From Ahrensia marina (GTDB lineage: Bacteria; Pseudomonadota; Alphaproteobacteria; Rhizobiales; Rhizobiaceae), in contig NZ_JXMU01000016.1 in NCBI RefSeq assembly GCF_001293565.1, positions 1-64,000 of the forward strand: a stretch of 64,000 nt of DNA. The letters run 5' to 3'. How positions within the stretch are numbered: position 1 is the stretch's first letter; the number at the start of each line of letters is the position of its first letter. The notes under the pieces were generated by a model. It saw nothing but the letters and a program-made list of their open reading frames with translations. It was not told the DNA's origin and ran no database searches. The translations under genes were made by a program, and so were the position numbers. Shown piece after piece: positions 36,572 to 45,791 of the stretch.

Positions 36572-37006
36572 TCAATCATGCTTTTTGAATGTGCGTTTAG
36601 TTGAACGCTGACCTTTCACCCGCATGGCAAGTTTGACGAGCCGCCTGAACGACTCGCATTCCATGTGAGAGGGCGCGGGACAGTCGGCCACATGGCGCAG
36701 TGTATCGCGTAACGCAGACAATTTCTTGATCTGGGCATCCAGTTCATCAGCTTTTTGATGCAGCTCCGCGCGCGGCAATTCCGGTTTGCCTGTGCTGGAA
36801 AACATTTTTCCTATTTCATCGAGTGAAAAGCCCGCAGACTTTCCCATGGAAATGAGAGCCAGTTGCAGCAGCACATCAGACGAAAACTGCCGCCGCAGCC
36901 CATGCCGCCCGATAGAAGATATCAGTCCTGTTTCATCATAATAACGCAAAGTCGATGGCGGAACTCCGGTGCTGGCAGACACTTCTCCAATATCCAAAAT
37001 TTTCAT
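36572..37006 (-). CDS. MerR-family transcriptional regulator
   Basis: A 144-residue MerR regulator: winged helix at the N-terminus (DIGEVSASTGVPPSTLRYYDETGLI), a long dimerisation helix around residues 80-105 and a Cys-containing tail CPAPSHMECESFRRLV. The tail occurs in MerR proteins that sense drugs, metals or redox state; the ligand is unknown. The ATG at 37006 is chosen because the HTH starts there; the in-frame extension to 37090 crosses the divergent MFS start. It likely controls itself and the MFS gene from the shared promoter. Confidence 0.9.
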   Translation of the reverse strand: MKILDIGEVSASTGVPPSTLRYYDETGLISSIGRHGLRRQFSSDVLLQLALISMGKSAGFSLDEIGKMFSSTGKPELPRAELHQKADELDAQIKKLSALRDTLRHVADCPAPSHMECESFRRLVKLAMRVKGQRSTKRTFKKHD

Positions 37007-37008
37007 AC

Positions 37009-37039
37009 TTGACCTCAACTCAACTTGAATTCGTATCCT
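37009..37039 (+). promoter_or_regulatory. MerR-type promoter with 19-bp spacer
   Basis: TTGACC (37009-37014), a 19-base spacer holding the partly symmetric TCAACTCAACTTGA, then TATCCT (37034-37039). The over-long spacer with a dyad between the hexamers is the hallmark of MerR-activated promoters, and it faces the MFS gene. Confidence 0.7.
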
Positions 37040-37075
37040 GCTGCTTAGCACAAGAAATTGCAAAGGAAACGAGAG

Positions 37076-38332
37076 ATGGCAGACGAACAAATTACAGCAT
37101 CAAAAGACACTGATTGGCCGTCTATTGTCACGCTTTCGCTTTCCATTCTCACGGCGTCGTTAGGAACAACGATTGCCAATGTCGCATTGCCGACATTAAC
37201 GCAATATTTCGCGGCGCCATTCCACCAGATACAATGGATTGTTATCGGCTATCTTGTCGCCATGACCATTACAGTCGTGCTTGCCGGAAGATTGGGCGAT
37301 CTGTTTGGCTTAAAACGCATGCTTGTTCTGGGCATGGTTATCTTCTCCGGCGCGTCTTTGCTGTGCGCTCTAGCGCCCGATCTTTGGCTACTGGTTGGCG
37401 CCAGAATGTTGCAGGGCATTGGAGGCGCCTTCATGATGACCTTGACGGTCGCACTTATGAGCCAAATTGCCAGCACCTCAAGCATAGGCCGGGCCATGGG
37501 CTTGCTCGGAACGATGCTGGCCGTCGGCACGGCACTGGGGCCGTTGCTTGGCGGCCTGCTTATCCAGACAACCGGTTGGCGGGCATTATTTCTTGTATTG
37601 CTGGGCCTCGGATTGTTGGCAACAATGATGACTATCTATTGCCTGCCTCCTCAAGAAGAGCGCAAAGACGGAAACACACCGGACAGAAAATCAAAATGGT
37701 TCGATCTACCGACAACAGCCATCATGCGAAATCTTGCCAACATCGTTGCAAACGCGGCAGTTGCCGCGGTCATGATGACAACACTGGTTGTCGGCCCGTT
37801 TTACTTAGGGTTTTCGCTCGATCTATCAGAAGCGATTATCGGGCTGGTTATGGCCGTAGGTCCGGTCATTTCAATCTTTAGCGGCGTTCCATCAGGAAAA
37901 CTGGTGGACGTGCTCGGCACGCAGTCCGTTCTGACAATTGGGCTGAGCACCTTGATTCTCGGATCGACAATCTTTGTCATTGTCCCCGACGGGCCCAACA
38001 TCGCCTTTTATTGCCTCGCAATCGCAGTTCTGGCGGTCGGATACCAATTGTTCCAGGCCGCAAATAATACCGCTGTCATGGTGAATATGCCGCCTGATGA
38101 GCGCGGCACAGCTTCGGGATTATTAAACCTCTCGCGCAATATCGGATTAATCTTTGGCGCATCGGCTATGGGTGCAATATTTGCATTCGGTGTTGGCTCT
38201 GGTGCCATTGAAAATGCAACGCAGCAACAAATCACTGATGGCTTGCAGTTAACCTTCGGGCTGGCCGCTGCAATGATAATCATGGCCTTTTGGATGGTAT
38301 GCAGACAGCGATCGAGACAACAGGCTCATTAG
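37076..38332 (+). CDS. MFS drug/solute exporter (DHA2-like)
   Basis: A 418-residue membrane transporter with at least 12 hydrophobic segments. The MFS loop motif is GRLGDLFGLKRML after segment 2 and motif C-like sequence is in LGTMLAVGTALGPLLGGLL, typical of antiporters of the DHA family. The ATG at 37076 has AAAGGAAACGAGAG before it. Divergent from the MerR regulator, it is probably induced by the regulator's ligand, as in multidrug efflux pairs. Its last 4 bases overlap the convergent dehydrogenase gene. Confidence 0.9.
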   Translation: MADEQITASKDTDWPSIVTLSLSILTASLGTTIANVALPTLTQYFAAPFHQIQWIVIGYLVAMTITVVLAGRLGDLFGLKRMLVLGMVIFSGASLLCALAPDLWLLVGARMLQGIGGAFMMTLTVALMSQIASTSSIGRAMGLLGTMLAVGTALGPLLGGLLIQTTGWRALFLVLLGLGLLATMMTIYCLPPQEERKDGNTPDRKSKWFDLPTTAIMRNLANIVANAAVAAVMMTTLVVGPFYLGFSLDLSEAIIGLVMAVGPVISIFSGVPSGKLVDVLGTQSVLTIGLSTLILGSTIFVIVPDGPNIAFYCLAIAVLAVGYQLFQAANNTAVMVNMPPDERGTASGLLNLSRNIGLIFGASAMGAIFAFGVGSGAIENATQQQITDGLQLTFGLAAAMIIMAFWMVCRQRSRQQAH

Positions 38333-39351
38333 GGCTGAAGTAAAATTTTGCCATTTGCGCCACCGCTTGCCATCAATTCCAGCGCATCGGCAGCGTTGGA
38401 AAGTTGGTAGGTTGCGGCGGTGAGAGTATCAAAATCAATTTTGCCTGATTCAATGAGTTTCACCGCTTCCTCAAACTCCTGATTGAACTGGAATGATCCC
38501 ACCACAACAATCTCTTTGAGCATAATCAGATGTAATGCAACTTCTGCTTTTGATAATTGTATATTACTTAAAATCGATACGGTCCCTTTCTGCCGTATCG
38601 CGCGCAAAGCCATATTGAATGCCGGAATCGCGCCGCTTGCTTCAATGACAACATCAAATTGACGGTCGATATCACATTCATCGAATTGGCCGACAACCAG
38701 AGCATTCTGAGCACCGGCTTTTACGCCGACATCGGCTGCCTCCTGCCTGATATCACTGCAAGTGACATTGGCTCCCCTTGCGGCCGCGCCCGCAATTGCC
38801 AGTAACCCCATGGGCCCGCAGCCGGTGATTAGAACCTTATCGCCTTTGGAAACACCTCCCTTGTTGAGCGCGTGCAAGGCACACGCCAAAGGCTCGGCAA
38901 ATGTCAAATGGTTGGGATTGATCTCTTTGGCAACTGGGCGACATTGCGCAACAGGATGATCAAACTGTTCGCGGAAGAAACCGTCTAGATGCGGCACGGT
39001 GGTCGCAGAGCCGGGAAATTTCTTGGCCGTACAAAGATTGACTTCGCCGCGCTTGCAGGCCCCACACTGACCGCAATTCATGATCGGATTAAGAGCAACA
39101 AGCTGCCCTGTTTGTAAATCCGATCCATTGGCGTCCACCACATAGGCACAGGCTTCATGGCCCAGCGTAACCGGATTTTGCAGTTTGAAGCCGGCATTTG
39201 AAAAATGCTTGAAATAATGAAGATCGGTTCCGCAAAGGCTGGCAGTTGCAAGCTTCAATCGCACGTGACCGTCCTCAATCGTCTCGGGCAGGCTCGCATT
39301 TTGAAGTTCAATCGTTTGAGCCGATGTAAGCTTTGTCGTCAGATAAGTCAT
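38329..39351 (-). CDS. Zinc alcohol dehydrogenase, L-idonate 5-dehydrogenase-like
   Basis: A 340-residue medium-chain dehydrogenase. The catalytic zinc site is LCGTDLHYF and LGHEACAYV; the structural zinc cysteines are in CGQCGACKRGEVNLC; the nucleotide site is VLITGCGPMGLLAIAGA. It is closest in look to L-idonate 5-dehydrogenases (IdnD). With the SDR upstream (IdnO-like) it would turn L-idonate into 5-ketogluconate and then gluconate, but other sugar acids or polyols are possible. It is the last gene of a three-gene operon starting at 41206. Confidence 0.86.
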   Translation of the reverse strand: MTYLTTKLTSAQTIELQNASLPETIEDGHVRLKLATASLCGTDLHYFKHFSNAGFKLQNPVTLGHEACAYVVDANGSDLQTGQLVALNPIMNCGQCGACKRGEVNLCTAKKFPGSATTVPHLDGFFREQFDHPVAQCRPVAKEINPNHLTFAEPLACALHALNKGGVSKGDKVLITGCGPMGLLAIAGAAARGANVTCSDIRQEAADVGVKAGAQNALVVGQFDECDIDRQFDVVIEASGAIPAFNMALRAIRQKGTVSILSNIQLSKAEVALHLIMLKEIVVVGSFQFNQEFEEAVKLIESGKIDFDTLTAATYQLSNAADALELMASGGANGKILLQP

Positions 39352-39360
39352 AAAGGGCTC

Positions 39361-40077
39361 CTAGAATCCAATTGCATAGCCGCCATCAACGGGAATATTG
39401 ACGCCGTTAACATAGGCTGCCTGCGATGAGCCGAGAAAATAAACGGTGTTTGCGATGTCTTGCGGGGTTCCAAACTTGTGGGACGGAATACGCCCTTCTA
39501 TTTTTTCCCGTCGCGCAGGATCTTTGGCCAGCACCGCGCGCGTCATATCCGTATCGATAAATCCCGGACTGACAGCATTGCAGCGAATGCCATATCGTGC
39601 GGCGTCCACTGCGACGCTTCTCGTCAAACCAACCACTGCTGTTTTGGCTGTCACATAGGCGGCGGCAGAAGGAAGCGCCATCAGCCCGCCCATAGATGAG
39701 ATATTAACGATGGCCCCGCCGGTATCCTTGTGTAGATCAACATAGCGCCCGCACGCTAAAAACATCGCATTCACATTGAGGGAAAGAACCTGATCAAGCT
39801 CTTCAGCTTTTACATCCCACACCGGCTTTTTTAGATGCATACCGGCATTGTTGACGAGTACATCAATGACACCAACATCCTCATAGATTTTGTCGATATA
39901 TGATGCATCCGTGTCAGCGCTCAAATCACACTGGTGAAAGACAACATCTTTATCCAGCGATCCGAGTTCTCCTTCACTACGGGCAACTACATGGACTTGA
40001 TAACCTGCCTCTAAAAAGCGTTTGGTCTGAAACAAGCCCAGCCCTTTATTGCCTCCGGTGACTACTGCAATTGCCAT
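39361..40077 (-). CDS. SDR dehydrogenase, gluconate 5-dehydrogenase-like
   Basis: A 238-residue classical SDR. The cofactor loop is TGGNKGLG, the NAG segment NNAGMH and the catalytic YVTAK with Ser in ISSMGG. The ATG at 40077 is chosen: GGGGGAAAATAAT precedes it and it starts 1 base after the stop of the solute-binding-fold gene. It is paired with an IdnD-like dehydrogenase, as in idonate/5-ketogluconate pathways. Confidence 0.87.
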   Translation of the reverse strand: MAIAVVTGGNKGLGLFQTKRFLEAGYQVHVVARSEGELGSLDKDVVFHQCDLSADTDASYIDKIYEDVGVIDVLVNNAGMHLKKPVWDVKAEELDQVLSLNVNAMFLACGRYVDLHKDTGGAIVNISSMGGLMALPSAAAYVTAKTAVVGLTRSVAVDAARYGIRCNAVSPGFIDTDMTRAVLAKDPARREKIEGRIPSHKFGTPQDIANTVYFLGSSQAAYVNGVNIPVDGGYAIGF

Positions 40078-40078
40078 A

Positions 40079-41206
40079 TTATTTTCCCCCAACATGGTGG
40101 CGATATGCTTTGTTCAAAGCATCCAGACACCAACTGTTTGATTTGTTCTTTTCAAAAAATACGGGCATGATCTCGCAAGCATCATCCACAAAGCCTAAGA
40201 ACCAAGGATCACGCGGGCGCGTCCATGCATTATCAATTGTTGAAAATGCGCCTTTTAAAAAACCGCTATATTTCGGATCATTTTGCAGATTGAGCCATGT
40301 GTGGCGGTTCGCAGGTTGCCCTTCATTTTCGATGTAAACGCCCGACTGCACGTCTTGCGAGGAAATCCACTGGGCAAATTTGATAGCTTCCTCTGCGTGC
40401 GCGGTTTTCGAAGACACGCCAATGCCCGCACCGCCAAGAATGGCCCGCCGGGCCGAGGCTCCCAAGCTTACCGGCATATCAAAATAGCTGAGTTGCTTGT
40501 CTCTAAATCCGGGCCGTGCATAATTGATATAGCCGAACAGACAAGGCGAACAGGCGAACTCGTCTGTGGTGCTTAAAACCTCCATCACCTTGATAGGATT
40601 CCATTGGCTCGCTTCAGCGGGGCCTAAATTATAGAGCGCACGCATAATCGAAAGAGCATATTCGCCGTTATCATCAGAGACAAAATTGTCAGAGCTGTAG
40701 GGAAGCGCGACTTCTCCTTTTCCTGCCACCAGTGTCATCAGCATATCGAAGGCATCGACGGGAAGAAGCGGCGTCACAGCACGAAACTTTGCCGCGTCGT
40801 CTCTTAAAAAATCTTCCCAATAAATAGGCGTCGTTGCGCCCAAATCCGTGCGCCGGACAGCCATTTGGCAAGAAGCATCTATTGCATAGGACCAGCATTT
40901 GTCGTTCCAGAAATAGCTTTCGGCAGAACCACCCAAAGAAGCGCTTGCATCTTCACGCTTGGGAAGCGGGAGCAAAGAGCCCGTCTCTGATATTTGCCCC
41001 ACATGCGGATGATCAAGAACAATGAAATCATTGGCTTCGGCAAGCGCTTCAATGGAAGCATCGGCAAATGCCTGAAGAGACCTTTTTGACCACTCGATTT
41101 CGACTGCCGTCAGTTCCGCATATTTTTCAGAAGCCGCGACAACACAATCATATCCGCGCGGATGATCCCAAGTTATCCCTTTAAGTTTAATGCTATGGCT
41201 CACCAT
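40079..41206 (-). CDS. Signal-less solute-binding-fold protein, copy 1
   Basis: 375 residues resembling family 1 ABC solute-binding proteins, but the N-terminus (MVSHSIKLKGITWDHPRGYD) is hydrophilic, so there is no export signal and it should stay in the cytoplasm. It has no ABC permease or ATPase partner beside it. A paralogue lies at 49151-50284; both share GxTWxxPRGYD, an IEWxKRSLQxF segment, DHPHxG and a late GQPAN motif. It heads an operon with two dehydrogenases and is divergent from a TRAP transporter. Possible roles are ligand sensing, a chaperone-like metabolite carrier, or an unrecognised enzyme. I do not assign a function. Confidence 0.8.
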   Translation of the reverse strand: MVSHSIKLKGITWDHPRGYDCVVAASEKYAELTAVEIEWSKRSLQAFADASIEALAEANDFIVLDHPHVGQISETGSLLPLPKREDASASLGGSAESYFWNDKCWSYAIDASCQMAVRRTDLGATTPIYWEDFLRDDAAKFRAVTPLLPVDAFDMLMTLVAGKGEVALPYSSDNFVSDDNGEYALSIMRALYNLGPAEASQWNPIKVMEVLSTTDEFACSPCLFGYINYARPGFRDKQLSYFDMPVSLGASARRAILGGAGIGVSSKTAHAEEAIKFAQWISSQDVQSGVYIENEGQPANRHTWLNLQNDPKYSGFLKGAFSTIDNAWTRPRDPWFLGFVDDACEIMPVFFEKNKSNSWCLDALNKAYRHHVGGK

Positions 41207-41266
41207 AAATTCCCATCATTTAGTCAGATTTTCCAGCCTGATGCGCGGCTGTTTTCATCATTTGCT

Positions 41267-41322
41267 CACTTGCTTTGATTTTCAAGTGTAAAAATAACTT
41301 TGAAATTTGCAAGTAAAATGTT
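41267..41322. promoter_or_regulatory. Divergent control region with IclR-like repeats (site E)
   Basis: The 202-base gap between the divergent genes has a 6-bp inverted repeat CACTTG-10-CAAGTG (41267-41288), a direct copy of CAAGT at 41310, and TGTAAAAATAACTTTGAAAT (41287-41306). The last matches the motif at 60779-60800 in 17 of 20 positions by eye. It probably binds one of the two IclR regulators encoded nearby. Confidence 0.5.
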
Positions 41323-41408
41323 AGATACCGGCTCAGGCAAATTTGTCAAACATCAAAATTTGCAGACTTGTGAATGAAGAGAGCAAAACATCCATCGGGA
41401 GGAACACC

Positions 41409-42407
41409 ATGCTCAAAACAACCAGAAGAACTTTAGCCAAAGGCGTTTTGGCGGCCTTGTTTGCCGCATCAGCAAGCGCAACGGCACTGGCCGCCGATTA
41501 TGAGATTCGGATTGGCCACGTAACATCGGATAAGGAGCCGGTGCATCAGGCAATCGAGCAGTTTTCCAAGAATGTCGAAGAAATGACTGACGGGCGCGTT
41601 ACATTTCAAATTTTTCCGAACGCGCAACTTGGCAGCAATCCGGAAGTTTATGAGCAAATGCGTGCAGGCGCACCGATTATTACGGTTTCGGACCCGGGTT
41701 ATCTGAGCGACTTTGTAGCGGATTTCGGCGTATTGGGCGGCCCTTACCTGATGGAAGACCCGCGCGATTTCTCCAAGCTGATCGCTTCCGATCTCTACGC
41801 GGACATGAAGGATAGTTTGCGCGCTGAATCGGATATCGAACTGCTGTCATTGAATTGGCTGTTCGGTTCACGTCATATGCTTTCTGACAAAGCCATCAGC
41901 AATCCGGAAGACATTGCCGGCATGACTTTCCGCACACCGCCAAATGCGATGTGGGTGGAAACCTTTGATGCAATGGGCGCACGCCCGACACAATTGGCTT
42001 GGGCAGAAGTATATTCAGGCTTGTCCGCCGGTGTTGTCGAAGGTGCTGAAGCACCGCTGCCATCTCTATATGGCGCAAAGCTTTATGAGGTGAAGAAAAC
42101 CATCTCTCTGACCGGTCACTTCAAGGGCTTTACCGGCCTTGTCATCAACTCAGGTTACTTCAGTACATTGCCCGAAGATATCCAGAAAATTCTATCTGAA
42201 CAGGCTATTGCCGCAGGAGAGTTCATGACAGATTTAATGCTAACATCGGAAGAAGAGTGGATTGAAAAACTGGAGGCTGAAGGCGTAACGTTCAATCGCG
42301 ATGTCGATGTTGCCGCCTTTCAGGAGAAGACAGCCGAGGTTTATACCAAGTTCCCAGACTGGACACCCGGACTATATGATGAAGTCCGTGCCATTCTGGA
42401 CAACTAA
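41409..42407 (+). CDS. TRAP transporter DctP-type binding protein
   Basis: A periplasmic receptor of 332 residues. The signal peptide MLKTTRRTLAKGVLAALFAA has twin arginines and ends near ALAADYE. The DctP family marks are GHVTSDKEPVHQAIEQF, the NAQLGSNPEVYEQ segment and the substrate-clamping Arg in MTFRTPPNAMW. The ATG at 41409 has GGGAGGA in front; an earlier in-frame ATG at 41343 lacks one. It supplies an organic acid, perhaps a sugar acid given the dehydrogenases across the divergent promoter. Confidence 0.91.
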   Translation: MLKTTRRTLAKGVLAALFAASASATALAADYEIRIGHVTSDKEPVHQAIEQFSKNVEEMTDGRVTFQIFPNAQLGSNPEVYEQMRAGAPIITVSDPGYLSDFVADFGVLGGPYLMEDPRDFSKLIASDLYADMKDSLRAESDIELLSLNWLFGSRHMLSDKAISNPEDIAGMTFRTPPNAMWVETFDAMGARPTQLAWAEVYSGLSAGVVEGAEAPLPSLYGAKLYEVKKTISLTGHFKGFTGLVINSGYFSTLPEDIQKILSEQAIAAGEFMTDLMLTSEEEWIEKLEAEGVTFNRDVDVAAFQEKTAEVYTKFPDWTPGLYDEVRAILDN

Positions 42408-42415
42408 ACGCTCAT

Positions 42416-42440
42416 AGCCCCTGCTGAACTGTCAGGGGCT
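42416..42440 (+). terminator. Hairpin between TRAP dctP and dctQ
   Basis: An 8-bp perfect stem AGCCCCTG / CAGGGGCT with a 9-base loop, followed by GCTTTTGG. This is a likely partial terminator after the binding-protein gene. Confidence 0.68.
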
Positions 42441-42463
42441 GCTTTTGGCTTGGGAGCAGCAGA

Positions 42464-42958
42464 ATGAAGTTACTGACACGCATATTTTTGACCGCAGAAG
42501 AATACATTGCCTATTGCGCAATGACCGTTCTTGTTTCTTCGGTGCTATGGGGAGTACTGACCCGTTATGTCACCGAAAAACCGGCCGTCTGGACGACAGA
42601 ATTGTCCGGCATTGTGTTCACTTGGGTCGTTTGCTTGGGCGCTATGGCCGCTTTCAGGCGCAACCAGCACATACGTGTTACTTTACTCGTCGACGAACTG
42701 CCCCCGCTTGCCGGAAATATCGTACGCTTTATAGCCAATATTGCGATTTTGCTGTTTCTCCTCAGCGTCACATATTACAGCTATGAAATGATGCTCAAAG
42801 GAGCCTCGCGCCCCTCGCCCGTTTTACGGATTCCATTTTCTTATGTCTATTTGGCCTCGCTCATCGCATTTGGCGTAATGTCAATCACATGCCTTTTACA
42901 GATTCTGGGCTTTGCCAAAAACACGGATGACGGCCAAACTGTACAGGATGTGGTATGA
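42464..42958 (+). CDS. TRAP transporter small permease (DctQ)
   Basis: A 164-residue membrane protein with four hydrophobic segments and the DctQ loop FRRNQHIRVTLLVDELP after segment 2. GGGAGCAGCAGA precedes the ATG. The stop overlaps the dctM start (ATGA), so the two membrane subunits are coupled. Confidence 0.9.
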   Translation: MKLLTRIFLTAEEYIAYCAMTVLVSSVLWGVLTRYVTEKPAVWTTELSGIVFTWVVCLGAMAAFRRNQHIRVTLLVDELPPLAGNIVRFIANIAILLFLLSVTYYSYEMMLKGASRPSPVLRIPFSYVYLASLIAFGVMSITCLLQILGFAKNTDDGQTVQDVV

Positions 42959-44238
42959 TGGATCTATTACCGCTCATTGTGCTTTTTATTGCAATCGCTA
43001 TCGGTGTGCCGGTTGCGCTTGCTATCGGCATGGCAGGAATGACATTTTTCATGTTTGCGGGTGCCATGCCGACTGAATTGTTTGTACAGCGCATGATCGC
43101 CGTTACACATTCATTTCCCCTGTTAGCAGTGCCCTTATTCGTCATGACAGGCGTTGTGATGAATTTCGCTGGCATCACTTCTCGCATGATGGCTTTTGCA
43201 GAATCGCTCACAGGACATTGGATTGGCGGCTTGGCGCAGGTAAATGTCCTGCTCAGCACGCTACTGGGCGGTGTGGCAGGTTCAGCCAATGCCGATGCGG
43301 CCATGCAGGCAAAAGTCCTTGTTCCGGAGATGAACAAGCGCGGTTATGACACGGCCTTTTCATCAGCAGTAACAGCGTCATCAGCCATCATCAGTGTGAT
43401 AATACCGCCTAGCATCGGGCTCATTCTTTATGGCTTTATGAGCGATGTTTCCATAGGTCGCCTGTTTCTGGCCGGCATTGTACCGGGCATAGTCTTGTGT
43501 GTGTCAATGATGGCTTTGGTCGCCTTTATGGCCAAACGCCTGAACCTGAAACCAGCCCTTGATGTTAAAACAACTTGGGGCCAGCGGTTGGTCGCATTTC
43601 GCGGTGCAAGCCTAGCGCTCATGGTGCCGGTCGGCATTGTCGGCGGCATACGTTTCGGTTTTTTCACACCCACAGAAGCCGGCGCGATGGCCGTTGTGTT
43701 TTCAATCTTTGTCGGCATTCTTTATGGCGAATTGAAACCGCACCACTTCAAGCCGATTATGGAGCAAACCATTCAGGCGACCGCAATCGTTTTGCTGGTA
43801 ATTTGCATGGCCAGCACTTTCGGCTTCTTCATGACATGGGAGCGCATTCCGGTCATTGTCGCAGAAGCAATGTTGGCGCTGACGGAGAACCCTTTTCTGC
43901 TGCTGCTTATGATCAATGTTCTTCTCATCATTGTCGGTATGTTCATTGAGGGCTCGGCATCGCTTATTTTGCTTACCCCCATTTTGGTGCCTGTCATTGC
44001 AAGCGTTGGCATTGATCCGGTACATTTCGGTATTGTGATGGTTCTCAATCTGACTATTGCGGGCATCACACCGCCGCTTGGCACAATCATGTTTACCACA
44101 TGTGCTGTGACGGGAATTTCAATCGGTGCATTTGTCCGCGCAGCGCTTCCGTTCTACGCACTGCTGTTTACCATGCTATTGATATTGACCTTTATACCTG
44201 CCATTTCCTTATGGCTGCCAAACCTTCAATTTAACTAA
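42955..44238 (+). CDS. TRAP transporter large permease (DctM)
   Basis: The 427-residue DctM subunit with about 12 membrane segments. Family stretches are VAGSANADAAMQAKVLVPEM, SSAIISVIIPPSIGLILYG and TPPLGTIMFTTCAVTGI. It imports a carboxylate driven by an ion gradient, together with the binding protein at 41409. It is followed after 17 bases by a crotonase gene in the same operon. Confidence 0.92.
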   Translation: MMDLLPLIVLFIAIAIGVPVALAIGMAGMTFFMFAGAMPTELFVQRMIAVTHSFPLLAVPLFVMTGVVMNFAGITSRMMAFAESLTGHWIGGLAQVNVLLSTLLGGVAGSANADAAMQAKVLVPEMNKRGYDTAFSSAVTASSAIISVIIPPSIGLILYGFMSDVSIGRLFLAGIVPGIVLCVSMMALVAFMAKRLNLKPALDVKTTWGQRLVAFRGASLALMVPVGIVGGIRFGFFTPTEAGAMAVVFSIFVGILYGELKPHHFKPIMEQTIQATAIVLLVICMASTFGFFMTWERIPVIVAEAMLALTENPFLLLLMINVLLIIVGMFIEGSASLILLTPILVPVIASVGIDPVHFGIVMVLNLTIAGITPPLGTIMFTTCAVTGISIGAFVRAALPFYALLFTMLLILTFIPAISLWLPNLQFN

Positions 44239-44255
44239 CTTGCCGCGGAGTTTAT

Positions 44256-44996
44256 ATGTCTGACAACAATGGTGAAGTCCGGTTTGAAACCCTTGGCAAG
44301 AATGTCGGGCATATCATTATTGACCGGCCCAAAAAACACAACGCGCTAACGCCACTTATGTATCGGCAGATCGGTGAAGCGTGTGACAGAGCCAACAAGC
44401 TTGACGAGGTCCATGCCGTGATCTTTTCCGGTGCGGGCGAAAAAGCCTTCTGTGCCGGTTCGGATACCGCTGCATTGGACGAGTATGAAGACTTTTGGGC
44501 CTGGCGGAACCGCTATGATTATATCCCGCCGATCAGAGCATTGCGTAAACCGGCGATTGCCGCAGTAAAAGGATGGGCGCTGGGCGGCGGCCTTGAAATT
44601 GCATTGGCTTGCGATTTGCGCGTTGTTGCAAAGTCTGCTCAGTTCAGCGCGCCGGAAGTCGCCTTGGGCTGGAACGGTGCCGGCGGTGCCGCACAACATC
44701 TAACCCGCATGTGCGGCTATGGTCAGGCAATGAAATATCTTCTGACGGGCGAGCGTTTTAATGGTGAGGAAGCACACCGGATAGGCATGGTGGAATGGCT
44801 GGTCGAACCCGGCGAAGAAATGGCAAAAGCGATTGAAGTAGCGCAGTTGATTGCCGGACATTCAAGCCCGGCAACACAAGCGGTCAAATCCAGTGTGCGC
44901 GCTGCGATGAACACAAGTGTGGACATGGGCTTGCAAATCGAGAACGAATTGATGTCACTGTGCTTTGCAAAAGTTGAGCAGGCTAAAGGCAAATAG
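44256..44996 (+). CDS. Enoyl-CoA hydratase/isomerase family protein
   Basis: A 246-residue crotonase-fold enzyme. The oxyanion-hole segment FCAGSDTAAL and ALGGGLEIALACDLRV are present. Both catalytic glutamates of true hydratases occur, one in GGGLE and one in SAPEVALG, so water addition to an enoyl-CoA is plausible. It is encoded between a TRAP transporter and an IclR regulator, with a class III CoA-transferase convergent just beyond; together they suggest activation of the imported acid to a CoA ester and hydration. Confidence 0.9.
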   Translation: MSDNNGEVRFETLGKNVGHIIIDRPKKHNALTPLMYRQIGEACDRANKLDEVHAVIFSGAGEKAFCAGSDTAALDEYEDFWAWRNRYDYIPPIRALRKPAIAAVKGWALGGGLEIALACDLRVVAKSAQFSAPEVALGWNGAGGAAQHLTRMCGYGQAMKYLLTGERFNGEEAHRIGMVEWLVEPGEEMAKAIEVAQLIAGHSSPATQAVKSSVRAAMNTSVDMGLQIENELMSLCFAKVEQAKGK

Positions 44997-45791
44997 ATGG
45001 CGACAAAACACCCGATACCCGACGATGACACTTCGGTAGAAAATGGCCGTAAAAAATCAGCGGTGCCCTCTGTCAGCAAAGCACTCGACGTCCTCGAGCT
45101 TCTCGCCGAGGCTCGTCCCGGATTAACGATGAACGAAATCGTTGCGGCGCTTAACAGAACGATGGGTGAGATTTACCGGATCGTTGTTTATCTCAGCACC
45201 CGTGGTTACATCGAGCAGGATGAAAACACCGGCCGCTATGCACTGACTCTGCGGCTGTTTGAACTGTCGCACAAATACGATCCGACCGAACGTCTGATTA
45301 GCAATGGTGTACCCTTGCTGGAACGGATCGCAGCGCGCACCGAACAATCATGTCATTTGGGTGTAAAAAACCGGAATTCGATCCTGATACTAGCATCCGT
45401 TCACAGCCCGCGCCCTGCCGGATATTCTGTGCGTACAGGCGCAGTCTTCGATTTGGCCAACACCAGTACCGGAAATGTCATAACGGCATACTCATCGGAA
45501 AGCGAACAGAAGCGCTATTTGAGCAAACTGGACAAAAGTGAGCGCGATTCAGCCGTCGAGCGATTGGCCCATATAAGAGAACGTGGCTATGAAGACCGGA
45601 TGAGTGCACTGGTCAAAGGTGTCAGGAATTTAAGCGTACCAATATTTGATAACCGCGGCATCGTCGCTGCGATTACTTCAGGTTATATCGAACAGGTTGA
45701 TGCACGATTTACACCGGAAGATACCTTAAACGAAATTATCAGTGCTGCGCAGGAATTATCGAAGTCACTGGGCAGCGCGCCCAAAGATTAG
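44997..45791 (+). CDS. IclR-family regulator, copy 1
   Basis: A 264-residue IclR regulator. The winged helix is at about residues 25-85 (VSKALDVLELLAEARPGLTM) and is followed by a GAF-like effector domain (from LLERIAART). It starts directly after the crotonase stop (TAGATG). It shares a pattern, EIxRxxxxLxxRGYxxxD, with the second IclR protein at 48306. Likely effector: the TRAP substrate or a derived metabolite. Its last 4 bases overlap the convergent CoA-transferase gene. Confidence 0.91.
   Translation: MATKHPIPDDDTSVENGRKKSAVPSVSKALDVLELLAEARPGLTMNEIVAALNRTMGEIYRIVVYLSTRGYIEQDENTGRYALTLRLFELSHKYDPTERLISNGVPLLERIAARTEQSCHLGVKNRNSILILASVHSPRPAGYSVRTGAVFDLANTSTGNVITAYSSESEQKRYLSKLDKSERDSAVERLAHIRERGYEDRMSALVKGVRNLSVPIFDNRGIVAAITSGYIEQVDARFTPEDTLNEIISAAQELSKSLGSAPKD

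Noticed and set aside
37114-37881. 255-codon open frame overlapping the MFS gene in another frame
   Set aside because: The MFS protein has clear membrane segments in its own frame; the overlapping frame is rich in His, Arg and Cys and has no domain.
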